A DNA stretch of 64,000 bases from NCBI RefSeq assembly GCF_035658495.1, contig NZ_CP141945.1:186001-250000 (forward strand). Direction: 5' to 3'. The DNA is from Novosphingobium sp. RL4. Lineage in GTDB: Bacteria > Pseudomonadota > Alphaproteobacteria > Sphingomonadales > Sphingomonadaceae. The notes under the pieces were generated by a model. It was not told where the DNA came from, ran no database searches, and saw only the letters and a program-made list of their open reading frames with translations. A program made the translations under genes and the position numbers. Shown piece after piece: positions 25,651 through 35,234 of this stretch (position 1 is its first letter; each line of letters begins with the position of its first letter).

Positions 25651-27642
25651 ATGACCCGTCGCATACATTCGAAAGCGGTAGTTGCCGCGATCTCCCTCGC
25701 CGCTTTCGCCGCCGGAACCGCTCATGCGCAGGACGCCGGCACCGCCGAATCGAAACCCGCCTCGCCCGCCACCTTGCGCTACTTCGAGGAAACCACATCC
25801 CGGTTGCCGTGGAACGACCGGGAGGATTTCGAACTTGCCAGCCGCGGGTTCATCGCGGGCATTCCCGGCAGAGTGATCGCGAAGGAAGACGGCCGCAAGA
25901 TCCGCGATCTCTCCGAACTCGACATGTTCAAGGGCCCGCGCCCGGACAGCGTCAATCCCAGCCTCTGGCGCAACGCGCAGCTCCTGTCGCAATCGGGGCT
26001 CTTCAAGGTGACGGACCGCGTCTATCAGGTGCGCGGGATCGAACTCGCCAACCTGACCGTGGTGCTGGGGAAGACCGGCTATATCGTCGTCGACACCCTC
26101 ACCACCGTGGAAAGCGCGAAGGCGGCGATGGACCTCGTGCGCGCGAAGCTCGGCGACCGGCAGGTCGTCGCGGTGATCTACACCCATAGCCATATCGACC
26201 ATTTCGGCGGCGCTGCGGGTGTCATCGGCGCCGAAGAAGCCGCGCGCCGAAAAGTGCCGATCATCGCGCCCGGCGGATTCCTCAAGGAAGCGATTTCCGA
26301 AAACGTGATCGCAGGCCCGGCCATGAGCCGCCGCGCCACATATGCCTTCGGCCACCTGCTGGGAACCGGCGCCAGAGCCGACGTGAGCGACGGCATCGGC
26401 CCGGCCTTCAACCGCCTCGGCATGGCGACCGGCACGGTCCGGATGCTCCCGCCCACGCGCGAAATCCACAAGACCGGCGAAACAGCGACGATCGATGGCG
26501 TGCAGCTCGAATTCCAGTACATGCCCAATACCGAGGCCCCGGCGGAAATGGCGATCTATTTCCCCGGCCTGCGCGTGCTGGACATGGCGGAAAACGCCAA
26601 TTCCTCGCTGCACAACATCCTGACCCTGCGAGGTGCGCAGGTCCGCGATGCAAAGGCCTGGGCGGACGACCTCACCGAATCCATCCGGCTTTACGGCGCG
26701 GGTACGGATACGCTCATCACCTCCCATTTCTGGCCGCATTGGGGCAATGCGAAGATCCTGGACTACCTCTCTGCTCACCGGGACATGTACAAGTACCTGC
26801 ACGACCAGTCGGTAAGAATGATGAACCAGGGCCTGAACGGCACGGAAATCGCGGAGAACCTCAAGCTGCCTGCACCGCTTGCCGATCGCTGGTTCAATCA
26901 GGGCTATTATGGAACCCTCAGCCACAACGCCAAGGCGGTCTACCAGCGCTACATGGGATGGTACGACGGCAACCCGGCGAACCTGAACCCGCTGCCGCCG
27001 CAAGCGGCCGCGCCGAAATATGTCGCGGCGATGGGCGGGCCGGACGCGGTGCTGGCGCAAGGACGCAAGGCCATCGAGGGGGGCGACTATCGCTGGGCAT
27101 CGGAACTGCTCTCCCGCCTTGTCTTCGCAGAGCCGGACAACCGCGCCGCCAAACTCGCCCTGGCCGACAGCCTGGAACAGCAGGGCTACGAGGCGACAAG
27201 CTCGATGTGGCGCAACGCCTTCCTCTCCGGCGCGAAAGAACTGCGCGAAGGCGTGAAACAGGCCGGGTTCGATTCCGTAGCCGGCTCGATCCCCGCACTT
27301 TCGCTGGACGAGATACTCAACCTGCTCGCCGTGAGGCTGGTCCCGGAACGCGCCCTCGCGCAGCCGATGACGCTCGATCTCGCGCTGGATGGCGGGAAGG
27401 AAGCGCAGCACATCGAAGTGCGCAGCGGCGTACTGATCCATCAGCCGGTCGGGCCGGGCGTACCTGCAGCGCCGCGGCTCGAAATGACCCACGCCCAGCT
27501 CGTCGCCGCGATCACGAACAAGCCGCCGGTCGATCCGCTGGACGAGGATCGGGCCGGGCGGCTCAAGGCCTTTCTGGGCCTGTTCGAGGCGCCCAGGGGT
27601 ACTTTCGGGCTCGTTGCACCCGCACCCCAGGTTGTAAACTAG
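25651..27642 (+). CDS. Alkyl sulfatase, metallo-beta-lactamase fold (SdsA1/BDS1-like)
   Basis: 663 residues from the ATG with AAGAGGA six bases upstream. A Sec signal (AAISLAAFAAGTAHA) sends it to the periplasm. The di-zinc motif is HSHIDH (His179, His181, Asp183, His184) in VIYTHSHIDHFGG; the central domain has NANSSLHNILTLRGAQVRD and the C-terminal third looks like the SCP2-like substrate-binding domain. Length and order match linear alkyl sulfatases that hydrolyse SDS-type sulfate esters to alcohol and sulfate. Divergent from the thiolase and upstream of a beta-oxidation-like operon that includes an alcohol dehydrogenase, which fits use of the released alcohol. Confidence 0.9.
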   Translation: MTRRIHSKAVVAAISLAAFAAGTAHAQDAGTAESKPASPATLRYFEETTSRLPWNDREDFELASRGFIAGIPGRVIAKEDGRKIRDLSELDMFKGPRPDSVNPSLWRNAQLLSQSGLFKVTDRVYQVRGIELANLTVVLGKTGYIVVDTLTTVESAKAAMDLVRAKLGDRQVVAVIYTHSHIDHFGGAAGVIGAEEAARRKVPIIAPGGFLKEAISENVIAGPAMSRRATYAFGHLLGTGARADVSDGIGPAFNRLGMATGTVRMLPPTREIHKTGETATIDGVQLEFQYMPNTEAPAEMAIYFPGLRVLDMAENANSSLHNILTLRGAQVRDAKAWADDLTESIRLYGAGTDTLITSHFWPHWGNAKILDYLSAHRDMYKYLHDQSVRMMNQGLNGTEIAENLKLPAPLADRWFNQGYYGTLSHNAKAVYQRYMGWYDGNPANLNPLPPQAAAPKYVAAMGGPDAVLAQGRKAIEGGDYRWASELLSRLVFAEPDNRAAKLALADSLEQQGYEATSSMWRNAFLSGAKELREGVKQAGFDSVAGSIPALSLDEILNLLAVRLVPERALAQPMTLDLALDGGKEAQHIEVRSGVLIHQPVGPGVPAAPRLEMTHAQLVAAITNKPPVDPLDEDRAGRLKAFLGLFEAPRGTFGLVAPAPQVVN

Positions 27643-27655
27643 CATAAGGCCCCAT

Positions 27656-27671
27656 CATATCCGTGAATATG
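27656..27671. promoter_or_regulatory. CATAT-N6-ATATG dyad ahead of crotonase operon
   Basis: CATAT CCGTGA ATATG, followed by GCC, lies 57 bases before the enoyl-CoA hydratase start. A very similar dyad is found at 44015-44029 ahead of the acyl-CoA ligase operon, which suggests one regulator for both. Confidence 0.4.
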
Positions 27672-27727
27672 GCCGCCCCCGCGCACTTGGCCTCCTGCCG
27701 AAAGGACAGGCAGCCTAAGCCGGGGGC

Positions 27728-28498
27728 ATGAGCATTACAGTCACCCGCGATGGCCCGGTCGCCATTGTCGCCTTCGATCGCCCACGCGCGAAGAATGCCT
27801 TCACCATGGCGATGCGGCGGGATTTCGTCGATGCCTTTGCCGCGCTGGACGCGGATCGTTCCGTCCGCGCCGTCGTCCTTACCGGGAGCGAAGGCAACTT
27901 CTGCTCCGGCGCGGATATCGGCGAAATGGGAGACACTGGCCCCGAGGACTTCCTGGCCCGGATGCATCTCCTTCATGCCATGGCCCGCGCGGTAGCCCGC
28001 TTCCGCGCTCCGGTGATCGCTGCGGTGGACGGCGTTTGCATTGGCGCGGCGTGGGGCTTCGCCCTCGCCGCCGATATCGTGCTCGCCGGTGAAGAAGCAC
28101 GCTTCGCCGCCACTTTCCGCCGCATCGGCTATGCTCCGGATGCGGGCCTCGCCTGGCACTTCCTGCGCACCGTCAATCCGATGCGCGCACGGGAGATCGT
28201 CTATTCCGGACGCGAGGTCCGTGCCGAAGAAGCCCTCGCGCTCGGCCTTGCCATGGAAGTCCTGCCGGGAGATGCCCTGATGGACCGCGCCATGAAACTC
28301 GCGCGCGATATCGCCGAAGGGCCCGCCACCGCGCTTCATCTCGCCAAGCGCCAGTTCGCCGCAGCTCCCGCGATGAGCTTCGAGACCTTTCTAGACTTCG
28401 AAGCCACGATGCAGCCCCTGCTCGGACAGACCGGCGACCACCGCGACGCCGTGACCGCCTTTCGCGAGAAGCGCCCGCCCCGGTTCAACGGCGGCTGA
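27728..28498 (+). CDS. Enoyl-CoA hydratase/isomerase family protein, PaaG-like
   Basis: 256 residues, single crotonase domain. The oxyanion-hole segments are present ([32 protein letters not shown]). The two glutamates of classical hydratases are missing: the first position reads WGFALAAD and the second [11 protein letters not shown]. An Asp in the PDAG position is what PaaG and related isomerases have, so it may shift a double bond rather than add water. First gene of a four-gene operon with the FadJ-like fusion, an iron alcohol dehydrogenase and a thioesterase. Confidence 0.85.
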   Translation: MSITVTRDGPVAIVAFDRPRAKNAFTMAMRRDFVDAFAALDADRSVRAVVLTGSEGNFCSGADIGEMGDTGPEDFLARMHLLHAMARAVARFRAPVIAAVDGVCIGAAWGFALAADIVLAGEEARFAATFRRIGYAPDAGLAWHFLRTVNPMRAREIVYSGREVRAEEALALGLAMEVLPGDALMDRAMKLARDIAEGPATALHLAKRQFAAAPAMSFETFLDFEATMQPLLGQTGDHRDAVTAFREKRPPRFNGG

Positions 28499-28547
28499 GC
28501 CCTTCCTTCCTGCCCCGATCCCCGCTCTTTACCTTCTGGAGTTCCCC

Positions 28548-30578
28548 ATGATCCGCACGGCCCTTTCCGGCACCATTCTCGAGATCACCCTGGACAATCC
28601 GCCGGTCAACGCGCTCGGCGCTTCCGTGCGCGCGGGTCTTTCCGAAGCAGTAGCCCGTGCCGCCTCGGACGACGCGGTAACCGCGATAATCCTGACCGGC
28701 GCGGGCAGGCTGTTCAGCGCCGGGGCCGATATTTCCGAGTTCGGCAAACCACTTGCCGATCCCCAACTGCCCGATGTGCTGGACGCGATCGAGACCTGCC
28801 CCAAACCGGTGATCGCCGCGATCAACGGCACCGCGCTGGGCGGCGGTCTCGAACTCGCGCTCGCCTGCCATTACCGCATTGCCCTTGAAGAGGCGAAGCT
28901 GGGCCTGCCGGAAGTGACCCTGGGCATCCTGCCGGGCGCTGGCGGCACCCAGCGTCTGCCCCGTCTCGTCGGCCTGGACGAGGCTCTGCGGATGATCGTC
29001 TCCGGCTCTCCCATCGCAGCGGCCAAGGCGGCCGGGATCGGGCTCGTCGATCACATGGTTGCGGATTACGCGGAACTGCTTCCGGCCGCCCGCGAACTGG
29101 CCGCTTCCGGCTTGCCCGCGCGCCCTACCCGCTTGCGCGAAGTCTCCGGCGAAGCGGGAAGCGCGGATGCGTTCGTGGCGGCCAACCCCCGACTGTTCAA
29201 GGGCCTCCATGCCCCGGCCGCCTGTGTCGAGGCGGTGAGGGCCGCCGCCGCGCTACCATTTGCCGAAGGCATGGCGGTGGAGCGCCGCCTCTTCCTCGAT
29301 CTCGTCGCCGGTGACCAGTCCCGCGCGCTGCGCCACGCCTTTTTTGCCGAGCGCTCCGCCGGACGGATCGAGGATCTGCCCAAGGACACGCCCCTGCGCG
29401 AGATCGGCCGCGTCGGCATCATCGGCGCAGGCACGATGGGCGGCGGCATCGCCATGAACTTCCTGTCGGCGGGAATCCCCGTCACCATGGTCGAGACCAA
29501 TGGCGAAGCATTGGAGCGCGGCACCGGGGTGATCCGCCGCAATTACGAAGCGAGCGCCGCCAAGGGCCGCCTCACCCCGGAACAGGTCGAGACGGCGATG
29601 GACCGACTTTCGCCGACCCTGGATTTCGAGGCTCTGGCCCAGTGCGATCTCGTGATCGAGGCGGTCTACGAGAACATGGACGTGAAGAAAGAGGTTTTCG
29701 CACGGCTGGACAAGGTTGCCCGCCCCGGCGCGATCCTCGCATCCAACACGTCCTACCTCGACGTGGATGAAATCGCCGCAAGCACTTCCCGTCCGCAGGA
29801 CGTGGTCGGCCTGCACTTCTTTTCGCCCGCCAATGTGATGAAGCTGGTGGAAGTGGTGCGCGGCGCGAAAACGGCGCCGGATGTGATTGCCACCGCCATG
29901 GCGCTCGGCCGCAGGATCGGGAAAGTTCCGGTGGTTGCGGGGGTCTGCTACGGCTTCATCGGCAATCGCATGCTGATCCCCCGGCAGGACAATGCCCTGG
30001 CCCTGATCCTGGAAGGGGCCAGCCCCGATCAGGTGGACAAGGTCCACACCGATTTCGGCATGCCCATGGGACCGTTCCAGATGACCGACCTCGCCGGGGT
30101 GGACATCGGCTGGCACCGCGATCCCGCCCGGATCGAAAACCTCAAGGACGCCCTTTGCGCACAGGGACGCTGGGGCCAGAAAACCGGTGCGGGCTTCTAT
30201 GATTATGACGAACAGCGCAAGCGCACGAACTCTCCGGTCGTCACCGCCCTGATCGAGGAATTTCGAGAGCGCGAGGGCATCGTCCCGCGAGAGATTGCAG
30301 ACGAGGAAATCGTTGTGCGCACGCTCTACACGATGGTCAATGAGGGGGCAAAAATCCTGGAGGAGAGGATCGCCCAGCGCGCTTCCGATATCGACGTGGT
30401 CTGGCTCCATGGCTACGGCTGGCCCCGCTGGACCGGCGGCCCGATGTTCTGGGCCGGTGAGACAGGCCTTGCCAGGATCGTCGAGGCGCTTAACCGCCAC
30501 GCAGACCGTCTCCCGGCCGATTTCACTGTCTCGCCCCTGCTGCGCGACCTTGCCCGGCGCGGGGAAGGCTTCGCATGA
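28548..30578 (+). CDS. fadJ: Bifunctional enoyl-CoA hydratase / 3-hydroxyacyl-CoA dehydrogenase
   Basis: 676 residues. The N-terminal crotonase domain (about 1-190) keeps both catalytic glutamates (GGLELA and [15 protein letters not shown]). A linker leads to the NAD-binding domain (about 285-465) beginning [21 protein letters not shown], with the catalytic His in [17 protein letters not shown], and the C-terminal helical domains. It would hydrate an enoyl-CoA and oxidise the 3-hydroxy product, two steps of beta-oxidation. About 40 residues shorter than E. coli FadB/FadJ, typical of the alphaproteobacterial form. Ribosome site near GGAG; the stop overlaps the next start (ATGA). Confidence 0.92.
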   Translation: MIRTALSGTILEITLDNPPVNALGASVRAGLSEAVARAASDDAVTAIILTGAGRLFSAGADISEFGKPLADPQLPDVLDAIETCPKPVIAAINGTALGGGLELALACHYRIALEEAKLGLPEVTLGILPGAGGTQRLPRLVGLDEALRMIVSGSPIAAAKAAGIGLVDHMVADYAELLPAARELAASGLPARPTRLREVSGEAGSADAFVAANPRLFKGLHAPAACVEAVRAAAALPFAEGMAVERRLFLDLVAGDQSRALRHAFFAERSAGRIEDLPKDTPLREIGRVGIIGAGTMGGGIAMNFLSAGIPVTMVETNGEALERGTGVIRRNYEASAAKGRLTPEQVETAMDRLSPTLDFEALAQCDLVIEAVYENMDVKKEVFARLDKVARPGAILASNTSYLDVDEIAASTSRPQDVVGLHFFSPANVMKLVEVVRGAKTAPDVIATAMALGRRIGKVPVVAGVCYGFIGNRMLIPRQDNALALILEGASPDQVDKVHTDFGMPMGPFQMTDLAGVDIGWHRDPARIENLKDALCAQGRWGQKTGAGFYDYDEQRKRTNSPVVTALIEEFREREGIVPREIADEEIVVRTLYTMVNEGAKILEERIAQRASDIDVVWLHGYGWPRWTGGPMFWAGETGLARIVEALNRHADRLPADFTVSPLLRDLARRGEGFA

Positions 30579-31723
30579 GCGCCCCCTTCAGCTTCACTTA
30601 CGGCCCGCGCGTGACCTGCGGTGAAGGCACCGCCAGGCGGGTTGCCGACATGCTGCCCGACGGCCCGGTCCTGTTCGTCACCGATCGCCAGATCGTGTCG
30701 CTGGGACTGGCGGAACCGGCGCTGGAAGCGCTGAGAACCTCCGGTCGGCCAGTCGCGGTTTTCGACGCGGTGGAAGCAGACCCCTCCCGGGCGACACTAG
30801 AAGCTGTCGTGGCAGCGGGGCAGGACATCGCGGCAGCCGGTGTCGTCGGTTTCGGCGGTGGCAGTCCGATGGATGTCGCAAAGCTGGCAGCCTATCTGCT
30901 CGGCTCGGGCGATGACCTCGACAAGATCTGGGGCGTGGGCAATGCACGCGGCACCGGCCTGCCGCTGGTGCTGATCCCGACGACTGCCGGCACCGGTTCC
31001 GAAGCCACGCCGGTTTCGATCATAACCCTGCCCGGCGACGAGAAGCGGGGCGTATCCTCACCCGCGCTGGTGGCAGGAAATGCCGTGCTCGACCCCGCGT
31101 TGACGCTCGGTCTCCCCAGCGCAGTGACGGCCGCCACCGGCATGGATGCGATGGTCCATGCGATAGAAGCCTATACCTCGCGGCATCTCAAGAACCCGCT
31201 GTCAGACATGCTGGCCCGGGAGGCGCTGACCCTGCTCGCAGGCAATCTCCTCACCGCCTGTACCGAGCCCGCCAATATCGCCGCGCGCGAGGCCATGCTG
31301 CTCGGCGCGCATCTGGCGGGAGTGGCCTTCGCCAATGCCCCGGTGGCGGGGGTACACGCCCTTGCCTATCCTCTCGGAGGCCGGTTCCACGTTCCCCACG
31401 GCCTGTCCAACGTGCTCATGCTGCCCCATGTGCTGGCGTTCAACATGAGTGCCGCATTGCCGCTCTACGCCCAGCTCGGCCCGCTGGTCGATCCGGGGCT
31501 GGCAGGACTTGGCGGGCAAGCGCAGGCCCAGGGCCTGCTTGAAGCGCTGCGGAACATGGCCGAAACGGCAGGAATGCCATCCCGTCTGGCCGAAGTGGGC
31601 ATTTCCCGCGCCGATCTGGACAGGCTTGCCGCCGACGCCATGTTGCAGGAACGCCTGCTGCGCAACAACCCGCGCCCGATCACGCTTGACGATGCGCGTC
31701 AACTCTACGAGGCAGCACTATGA
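30575..31723 (+). CDS. Iron-containing (group III) alcohol dehydrogenase
   Basis: 382 residues, normal family length. Oxidises an alcohol to an aldehyde with NAD(P). The N-terminal dinucleotide domain has [30 protein letters not shown] follows. The metal site is complete: [14 protein letters not shown] supplies Asp and His, and [19 protein letters not shown] supplies two more His. Overlaps the FadJ-like gene by 4 bases and the thioesterase by 4 bases, so translation is probably coupled. Next to an alkyl sulfatase, a released alkyl alcohol is one possible substrate; maleylacetate reductase is a related family but the motifs fit the alcohol dehydrogenase side. Confidence 0.9.
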   Translation: MSAPFSFTYGPRVTCGEGTARRVADMLPDGPVLFVTDRQIVSLGLAEPALEALRTSGRPVAVFDAVEADPSRATLEAVVAAGQDIAAAGVVGFGGGSPMDVAKLAAYLLGSGDDLDKIWGVGNARGTGLPLVLIPTTAGTGSEATPVSIITLPGDEKRGVSSPALVAGNAVLDPALTLGLPSAVTAATGMDAMVHAIEAYTSRHLKNPLSDMLAREALTLLAGNLLTACTEPANIAAREAMLLGAHLAGVAFANAPVAGVHALAYPLGGRFHVPHGLSNVLMLPHVLAFNMSAALPLYAQLGPLVDPGLAGLGGQAQAQGLLEALRNMAETAGMPSRLAEVGISRADLDRLAADAMLQERLLRNNPRPITLDDARQLYEAAL

Positions 31724-32151
31724 GCCGCGAACCCTTGCGCCCGCGCGAAACCTATCGCCACTTCACACCGATCACCACGCGCTGGCACGACAACGACGTC
31801 TACGGCCACGTCAACAATGTGGTCTACTATTCGTGGTTCGACACTGCCGTGAACGCATGGTTGATCGAGGCAGGCCTGCTCGATGTCGAGAACGGCAATC
31901 CGATCGGCCTCGTCGTCGAAACCGGCTGCCGCTACGCCGCTTCGGTGCAGTTCCCGCAGAAGCTGGAAGTCGGCATCCGCGTCGCCAGACTGGGTTCGAG
32001 CAGTGTCACCTACCACCTCGGCATCTTCGTGGAAGGTTCGGGAGCAGCGGCCGCCGAGGGGCATTTCACGCATGTCTACGTCGATCGCGATAGTCGTAGG
32101 CCGGCGCCCTTGCCAGAGGAGTGGCGAATGCTGCTTGAAACGATAACTTGA
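31720..32151 (+). CDS. Acyl-CoA thioesterase, 4HBT family
   Basis: 143 residues with the hotdog thioesterase signature RWHDNDVYGHVNNVVYYSWFD; the Asp in HDNDVYGHVNN is the expected catalytic residue. Last gene of the four-gene operon, overlapping the alcohol dehydrogenase by 4 bases. It could recycle CoA from a stalled intermediate of the pathway. It is not closely similar to the other thioesterase in this window (415-834), sharing mainly the GHVNN motif. Confidence 0.88.
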   Translation: MSREPLRPRETYRHFTPITTRWHDNDVYGHVNNVVYYSWFDTAVNAWLIEAGLLDVENGNPIGLVVETGCRYAASVQFPQKLEVGIRVARLGSSSVTYHLGIFVEGSGAAAAEGHFTHVYVDRDSRRPAPLPEEWRMLLETIT

Positions 32152-32164
32152 TATTGATTATCAA
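32142..32164. promoter_or_regulatory. AT-rich dyad ahead of fumC
   Basis: TTGATA TTGAT TATCAA is a perfect 6-bp inverted repeat overlapping the thioesterase stop codon; a wider reading GATAA...TTATC (32142-32162) is also symmetric. The arms recall FNR half-sites (TTGAT/ATCAA) but the spacing is 7 rather than 4, and recall Fur boxes more in overall composition. It lies about 90 bases before fumC. Confidence 0.4.
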
Positions 32165-32252
32165 AAGCAAATTGGTTGCATCCTTTGCAGTGAACTCCTA
32201 ACTCGGCTCAGGGCCACGTTCCCGGCCCGGCAACGAGGAGTAGGCTGCGGCC

Positions 32253-33632
32253 ATGGATATTCGTCGCGAATCCGACAGCATCGGTGAAATCGAAGTTCCC
32301 GCAGCCGCCTACTGGGGTGCGCAAACGCAGCGCAGCATCGAGAATTTCCCCTTCGCATCCAGCGAGCGCATGCCTCTTGCGATCGTGCGCGCCCTTGCGC
32401 GCGTCAAACTGGCAGCGGCACGGGTGAACCGCGCCCACGGCCTTGAAGGCGGGCTCGCCGATGCCATCGAGGCCGCCGCTGCGGAGGTGGTGGAGGGCAA
32501 GCTCGACGACCAGTTCCCGCTCGTGATCTGGCAAACCGGCAGCGGTACCCAGAGCAACATGAACGTCAACGAGGTCATCGCCGGGCGCGCCAACGAAATC
32601 CTCAGCGGCCAGCGCGGCGGCAAGTCCCCGGTGCATCCCAATGACCACGTCAATCGCGGACAGTCCTCCAACGACAGTTTTCCAACCGCGCTTCATGTCG
32701 CGGCAGTCGTGTCGATCGAGGACGACCTCGTGCCCGCGCTGGACCGGCTTACCGCGTCGCTCGATGCCAAGGCACAAAGCTGGCAGGACATCGTGAAGAT
32801 CGGCCGCACGCACTTGCAGGATGCCACCCCGCTCACCCTCGGGCAGGAATTTTCCGGCTATGTGCAGCAGCTTCGCGATGCCTATCAACGCATCCGCGAT
32901 GCCGAAAAGGGCGTGCTGCGACTGGCGCAGGGCGGTACGGCGGTCGGCACCGGCCTCAATGCCCCGGAGGGCTTCGGGCTGGCTGTCGCCGCCGATCTCG
33001 CGGAGCAGACCGGCAAGAACTTCGTCCAGGCGCCCAATACATTCGAGGCGCTCGCCAGCAATGACGCGCTCGTCCAGCTTTCCGGCACACTCTCCACCCT
33101 CGCCGTCGCGCTCACCAAGATCGCCAACGATGTGCGTCTGCTGGGTTCAGGCCCGCGTTCCGGCCTCGGCGAACTGGATCTCCCGGCGAACGAGCCCGGC
33201 AGTTCGATCATGCCCGGCAAGGTCAATCCGACCCAGTGCGAGATGCTGACGATGGTGGCCGCGCAAGTCATCGGCAACCATCAGGCCGTTACCGTCGGCG
33301 GGCTGCAGGGAGCATTCGAGCTTAACGTGTTCAAGCCGATGATTGGCGCGGCGGTGATCCGCTCGATCGATCTGCTCTCCACGGGCATGACCAGCTTTGC
33401 CGAACGCTGCGTGGACGGGATAGAGCCCAACCGTGCGCGTATCTCCGAACTGCTCGAACGCTCGCTGATGCTGGTGACCGCGCTTGCGCCCGAGATCGGC
33501 TACGACAATGCCGCCAAGATCGCCAAGCATGCCCATGCAAAGGGCCAGACCCTGCGCGAGGCGGCGCTGGAGCTCGAACTCGTGGACGACGCGACTTTCG
33601 ACCGGCTGGTACGGCCCGAAACAATGGTCTGA
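32253..33632 (+). CDS. fumC: Class II fumarate hydratase
   Basis: 459 residues, the usual length of the iron-independent tetrameric enzyme that interconverts fumarate and (S)-malate in the TCA cycle. The superfamily signature [13 protein letters not shown] is intact near residue 318, as are [28 protein letters not shown] and [16 protein letters not shown]. The two ends match well, so the start at this ATG is sound. It follows a catabolic operon by 100 bases with its own promoter region and ends at a terminator. Confidence 0.96.
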   Translation: MDIRRESDSIGEIEVPAAAYWGAQTQRSIENFPFASSERMPLAIVRALARVKLAAARVNRAHGLEGGLADAIEAAAAEVVEGKLDDQFPLVIWQTGSGTQSNMNVNEVIAGRANEILSGQRGGKSPVHPNDHVNRGQSSNDSFPTALHVAAVVSIEDDLVPALDRLTASLDAKAQSWQDIVKIGRTHLQDATPLTLGQEFSGYVQQLRDAYQRIRDAEKGVLRLAQGGTAVGTGLNAPEGFGLAVAADLAEQTGKNFVQAPNTFEALASNDALVQLSGTLSTLAVALTKIANDVRLLGSGPRSGLGELDLPANEPGSSIMPGKVNPTQCEMLTMVAAQVIGNHQAVTVGGLQGAFELNVFKPMIGAAVIRSIDLLSTGMTSFAERCVDGIEPNRARISELLERSLMLVTALAPEIGYDNAAKIAKHAHAKGQTLREAALELELVDDATFDRLVRPETMV

Positions 33633-33663
33633 AGGAACGACCGGTTAAGGCTATCAGCCTTCA

Positions 33664-33704
33664 GGAAGCGGCGGCGCGCTCAAGGAAAGCGCCGCCACTT
33701 CCTG
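33664..33704. terminator. Bidirectional hairpin between fumC and histidine kinase
   Basis: AGGAAG/TTCCT and GGCGGCGC/GCGCCGCC form a long stem with one mismatch around a 11-base loop. It lies between the converging ends of fumC and the histidine kinase. Tails are only weakly T-rich. Confidence 0.65.
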
Positions 33705-33706
33705 TT

Positions 33707-35161
33707 TCAGTTGTTGCCCCCGACTTCAGGCTCCTGCGGCAGCATGAGCGAAAATCGGCAGCGAAGCCCCTTCGGATCGAACTCCATCGACGACTGGCCC
33801 TTGTCAGCCGCAAAGCTGCGTTCGATCAGACGGGTACCGAACCCGCGGCGGACCGGCGGCGAGACCATCGGGCCACCGCTTTCAAGCCAATCGATCACCA
33901 GCCTTCTGCCGTCTTCCTCATCCAGAATTCGCCAGTTTATCGCGATTTCCCCCGAGACCGACGACAGCGCGCCGTATTTCACGGCATTGGTCGCCAGCTC
34001 GTGCATGGCCAGTGCCATCGATACCGAGGCGTGCGGCACGAGCAGCACCGACGGGCCATCGATGCGCACCCGGTCGATGGCCGATCCTACCGCAGCCGCA
34101 ACCGTGCCGCGCACCGTCACGCTCAGTTCCGCAGGTTGCCAACTTCGTTCGGTCAACAAATCGTGCGCGACGGCGAGTGCCCGCAGCCGCCCCTCGAAAA
34201 CCAGTCTCGCGTCGGCAAAGGATTTCGGGTCGCGGAAGGACTGGGTGGCAAGGCTCTGCACGATGGCGAGCGTGTTCTTGACCCGGTGGTTGAGTTCGTC
34301 GATCAGCAATTGCTGCCGTTCGACCGCTTCGAACTGCTCGGTAACGTCCTGACCCTGGACGAAAATCTGTACGACCGAACCTCGCTCATCGAGGATCGGC
34401 TGATAGATGAAATCGAGATATCGATCCTCGAAACGTCCGGTCCGCTTGCTCTCCAGAGAGACCCGGGAACCGCGTCCGATATAGGGGATCCCGGTACGAT
34501 AGACCTCGTCGAGCAGGTCGACGAACCCCTGCTCCACAACTTCCGGCAAACCTTCCGCCACCGTCTTGCCGATGATCGGACGGCCCGCCGTCAATTGGCG
34601 ATAGGCATTGTTGGCGATAGTGAAGACGTGGTCCGGCCCATCGACGATGGCGATGAAGCCCGGTGCCTGATCGTACATCGTCTTCAGACGCTGACTTTCC
34701 GCCGCCAGGTCGCGATTACGGGCCTGCACTGCCCTGGCGCGCTCGACGACATGTTTCTCGTCCCGCAATTGCCGCAGCCCGTGAAGTTCGGTCACGTCGA
34801 CAGTGTGCTGTAGAATATGCGCCACCTGCCCGTCGCTGCCGAACAGGGGGGTGTGGGTTGCACTCCAGTAGCGACGCTCCATTCCGCCATCGGCGCGTGG
34901 TATATCGTAACGAACAAAGGCCAGTTCATCGGCACTGGCCGTTTCAAGGACCCTCTCGAAGGAAGCCTTGAGCATCTCATGACTTTCCGACCCCGGCTCG
35001 CTCGGGAAAGCCTCGAAAATGCCCAGGCCGGTCAGTTCCTCCCGGCTCCGCATGGTCGAGCGCGAATAGGCATCGTTCAGCCAGGCAATATCGAGATTGC
35101 GGTCAACGACGATGTAGGGGTTGGGAGAAAGCGCGAAGAGCGCCTCGAAATCGATGGACAA
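33707..35161 (-). CDS. PAS-domain HWE-family sensor histidine kinase
   Basis: 484 residues, no membrane segment, so probably cytoplasmic. Two PAS domains (about 5-130, starting LFALSPNPYIVVDRNLDIAW, and about 160-285) precede the kinase. The phosphorylated His lies in LIDELNHRVKNTLAIVQSLA, and the ATP domain shows ALAMHELATNAVKYGALS and the W-x-E element of the HWE family (VIDWLESGGP), ending GFGTRLIERSF. HWE kinases are common in Alphaproteobacteria and often respond to light, redox or general stress through PhyR-type pathways. No response regulator gene is adjacent. The cue could be a PAS-bound flavin but the LOV cysteine motif (NCRFLQ) is absent. Confidence 0.9.
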   Translation of the reverse strand: MSIDFEALFALSPNPYIVVDRNLDIAWLNDAYSRSTMRSREELTGLGIFEAFPSEPGSESHEMLKASFERVLETASADELAFVRYDIPRADGGMERRYWSATHTPLFGSDGQVAHILQHTVDVTELHGLRQLRDEKHVVERARAVQARNRDLAAESQRLKTMYDQAPGFIAIVDGPDHVFTIANNAYRQLTAGRPIIGKTVAEGLPEVVEQGFVDLLDEVYRTGIPYIGRGSRVSLESKRTGRFEDRYLDFIYQPILDERGSVVQIFVQGQDVTEQFEAVERQQLLIDELNHRVKNTLAIVQSLATQSFRDPKSFADARLVFEGRLRALAVAHDLLTERSWQPAELSVTVRGTVAAAVGSAIDRVRIDGPSVLLVPHASVSMALAMHELATNAVKYGALSSVSGEIAINWRILDEEDGRRLVIDWLESGGPMVSPPVRRGFGTRLIERSFAADKGQSSMEFDPKGLRCRFSLMLPQEPEVGGNN

Positions 35162-35234
35162 TCAGGGCTCCATGCCTTCACGAAGAGCCCGTGCGCCCCG
35201 CGACGACAAGCACTGCGCCGAGCCCGGTTCCAAG

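Noticed and set aside
25528..27645. 705-codon frame antisense to the alkyl sulfatase
   Set aside because: Shadow of a real gene with a signal peptide and zinc motif; the antisense product has no known domain.
29253..30500. 415-codon frame antisense to the FadJ-like gene
   Set aside because: Same reasoning; the fadJ motifs on the plus strand are complete.
32148..32164. FNR box ahead of fumC
   Set aside because: The half-sites TTGAT and ATCAA are 7 bases apart instead of 4, so a standard FNR/Anr site is not supported; kept only as an unassigned dyad.
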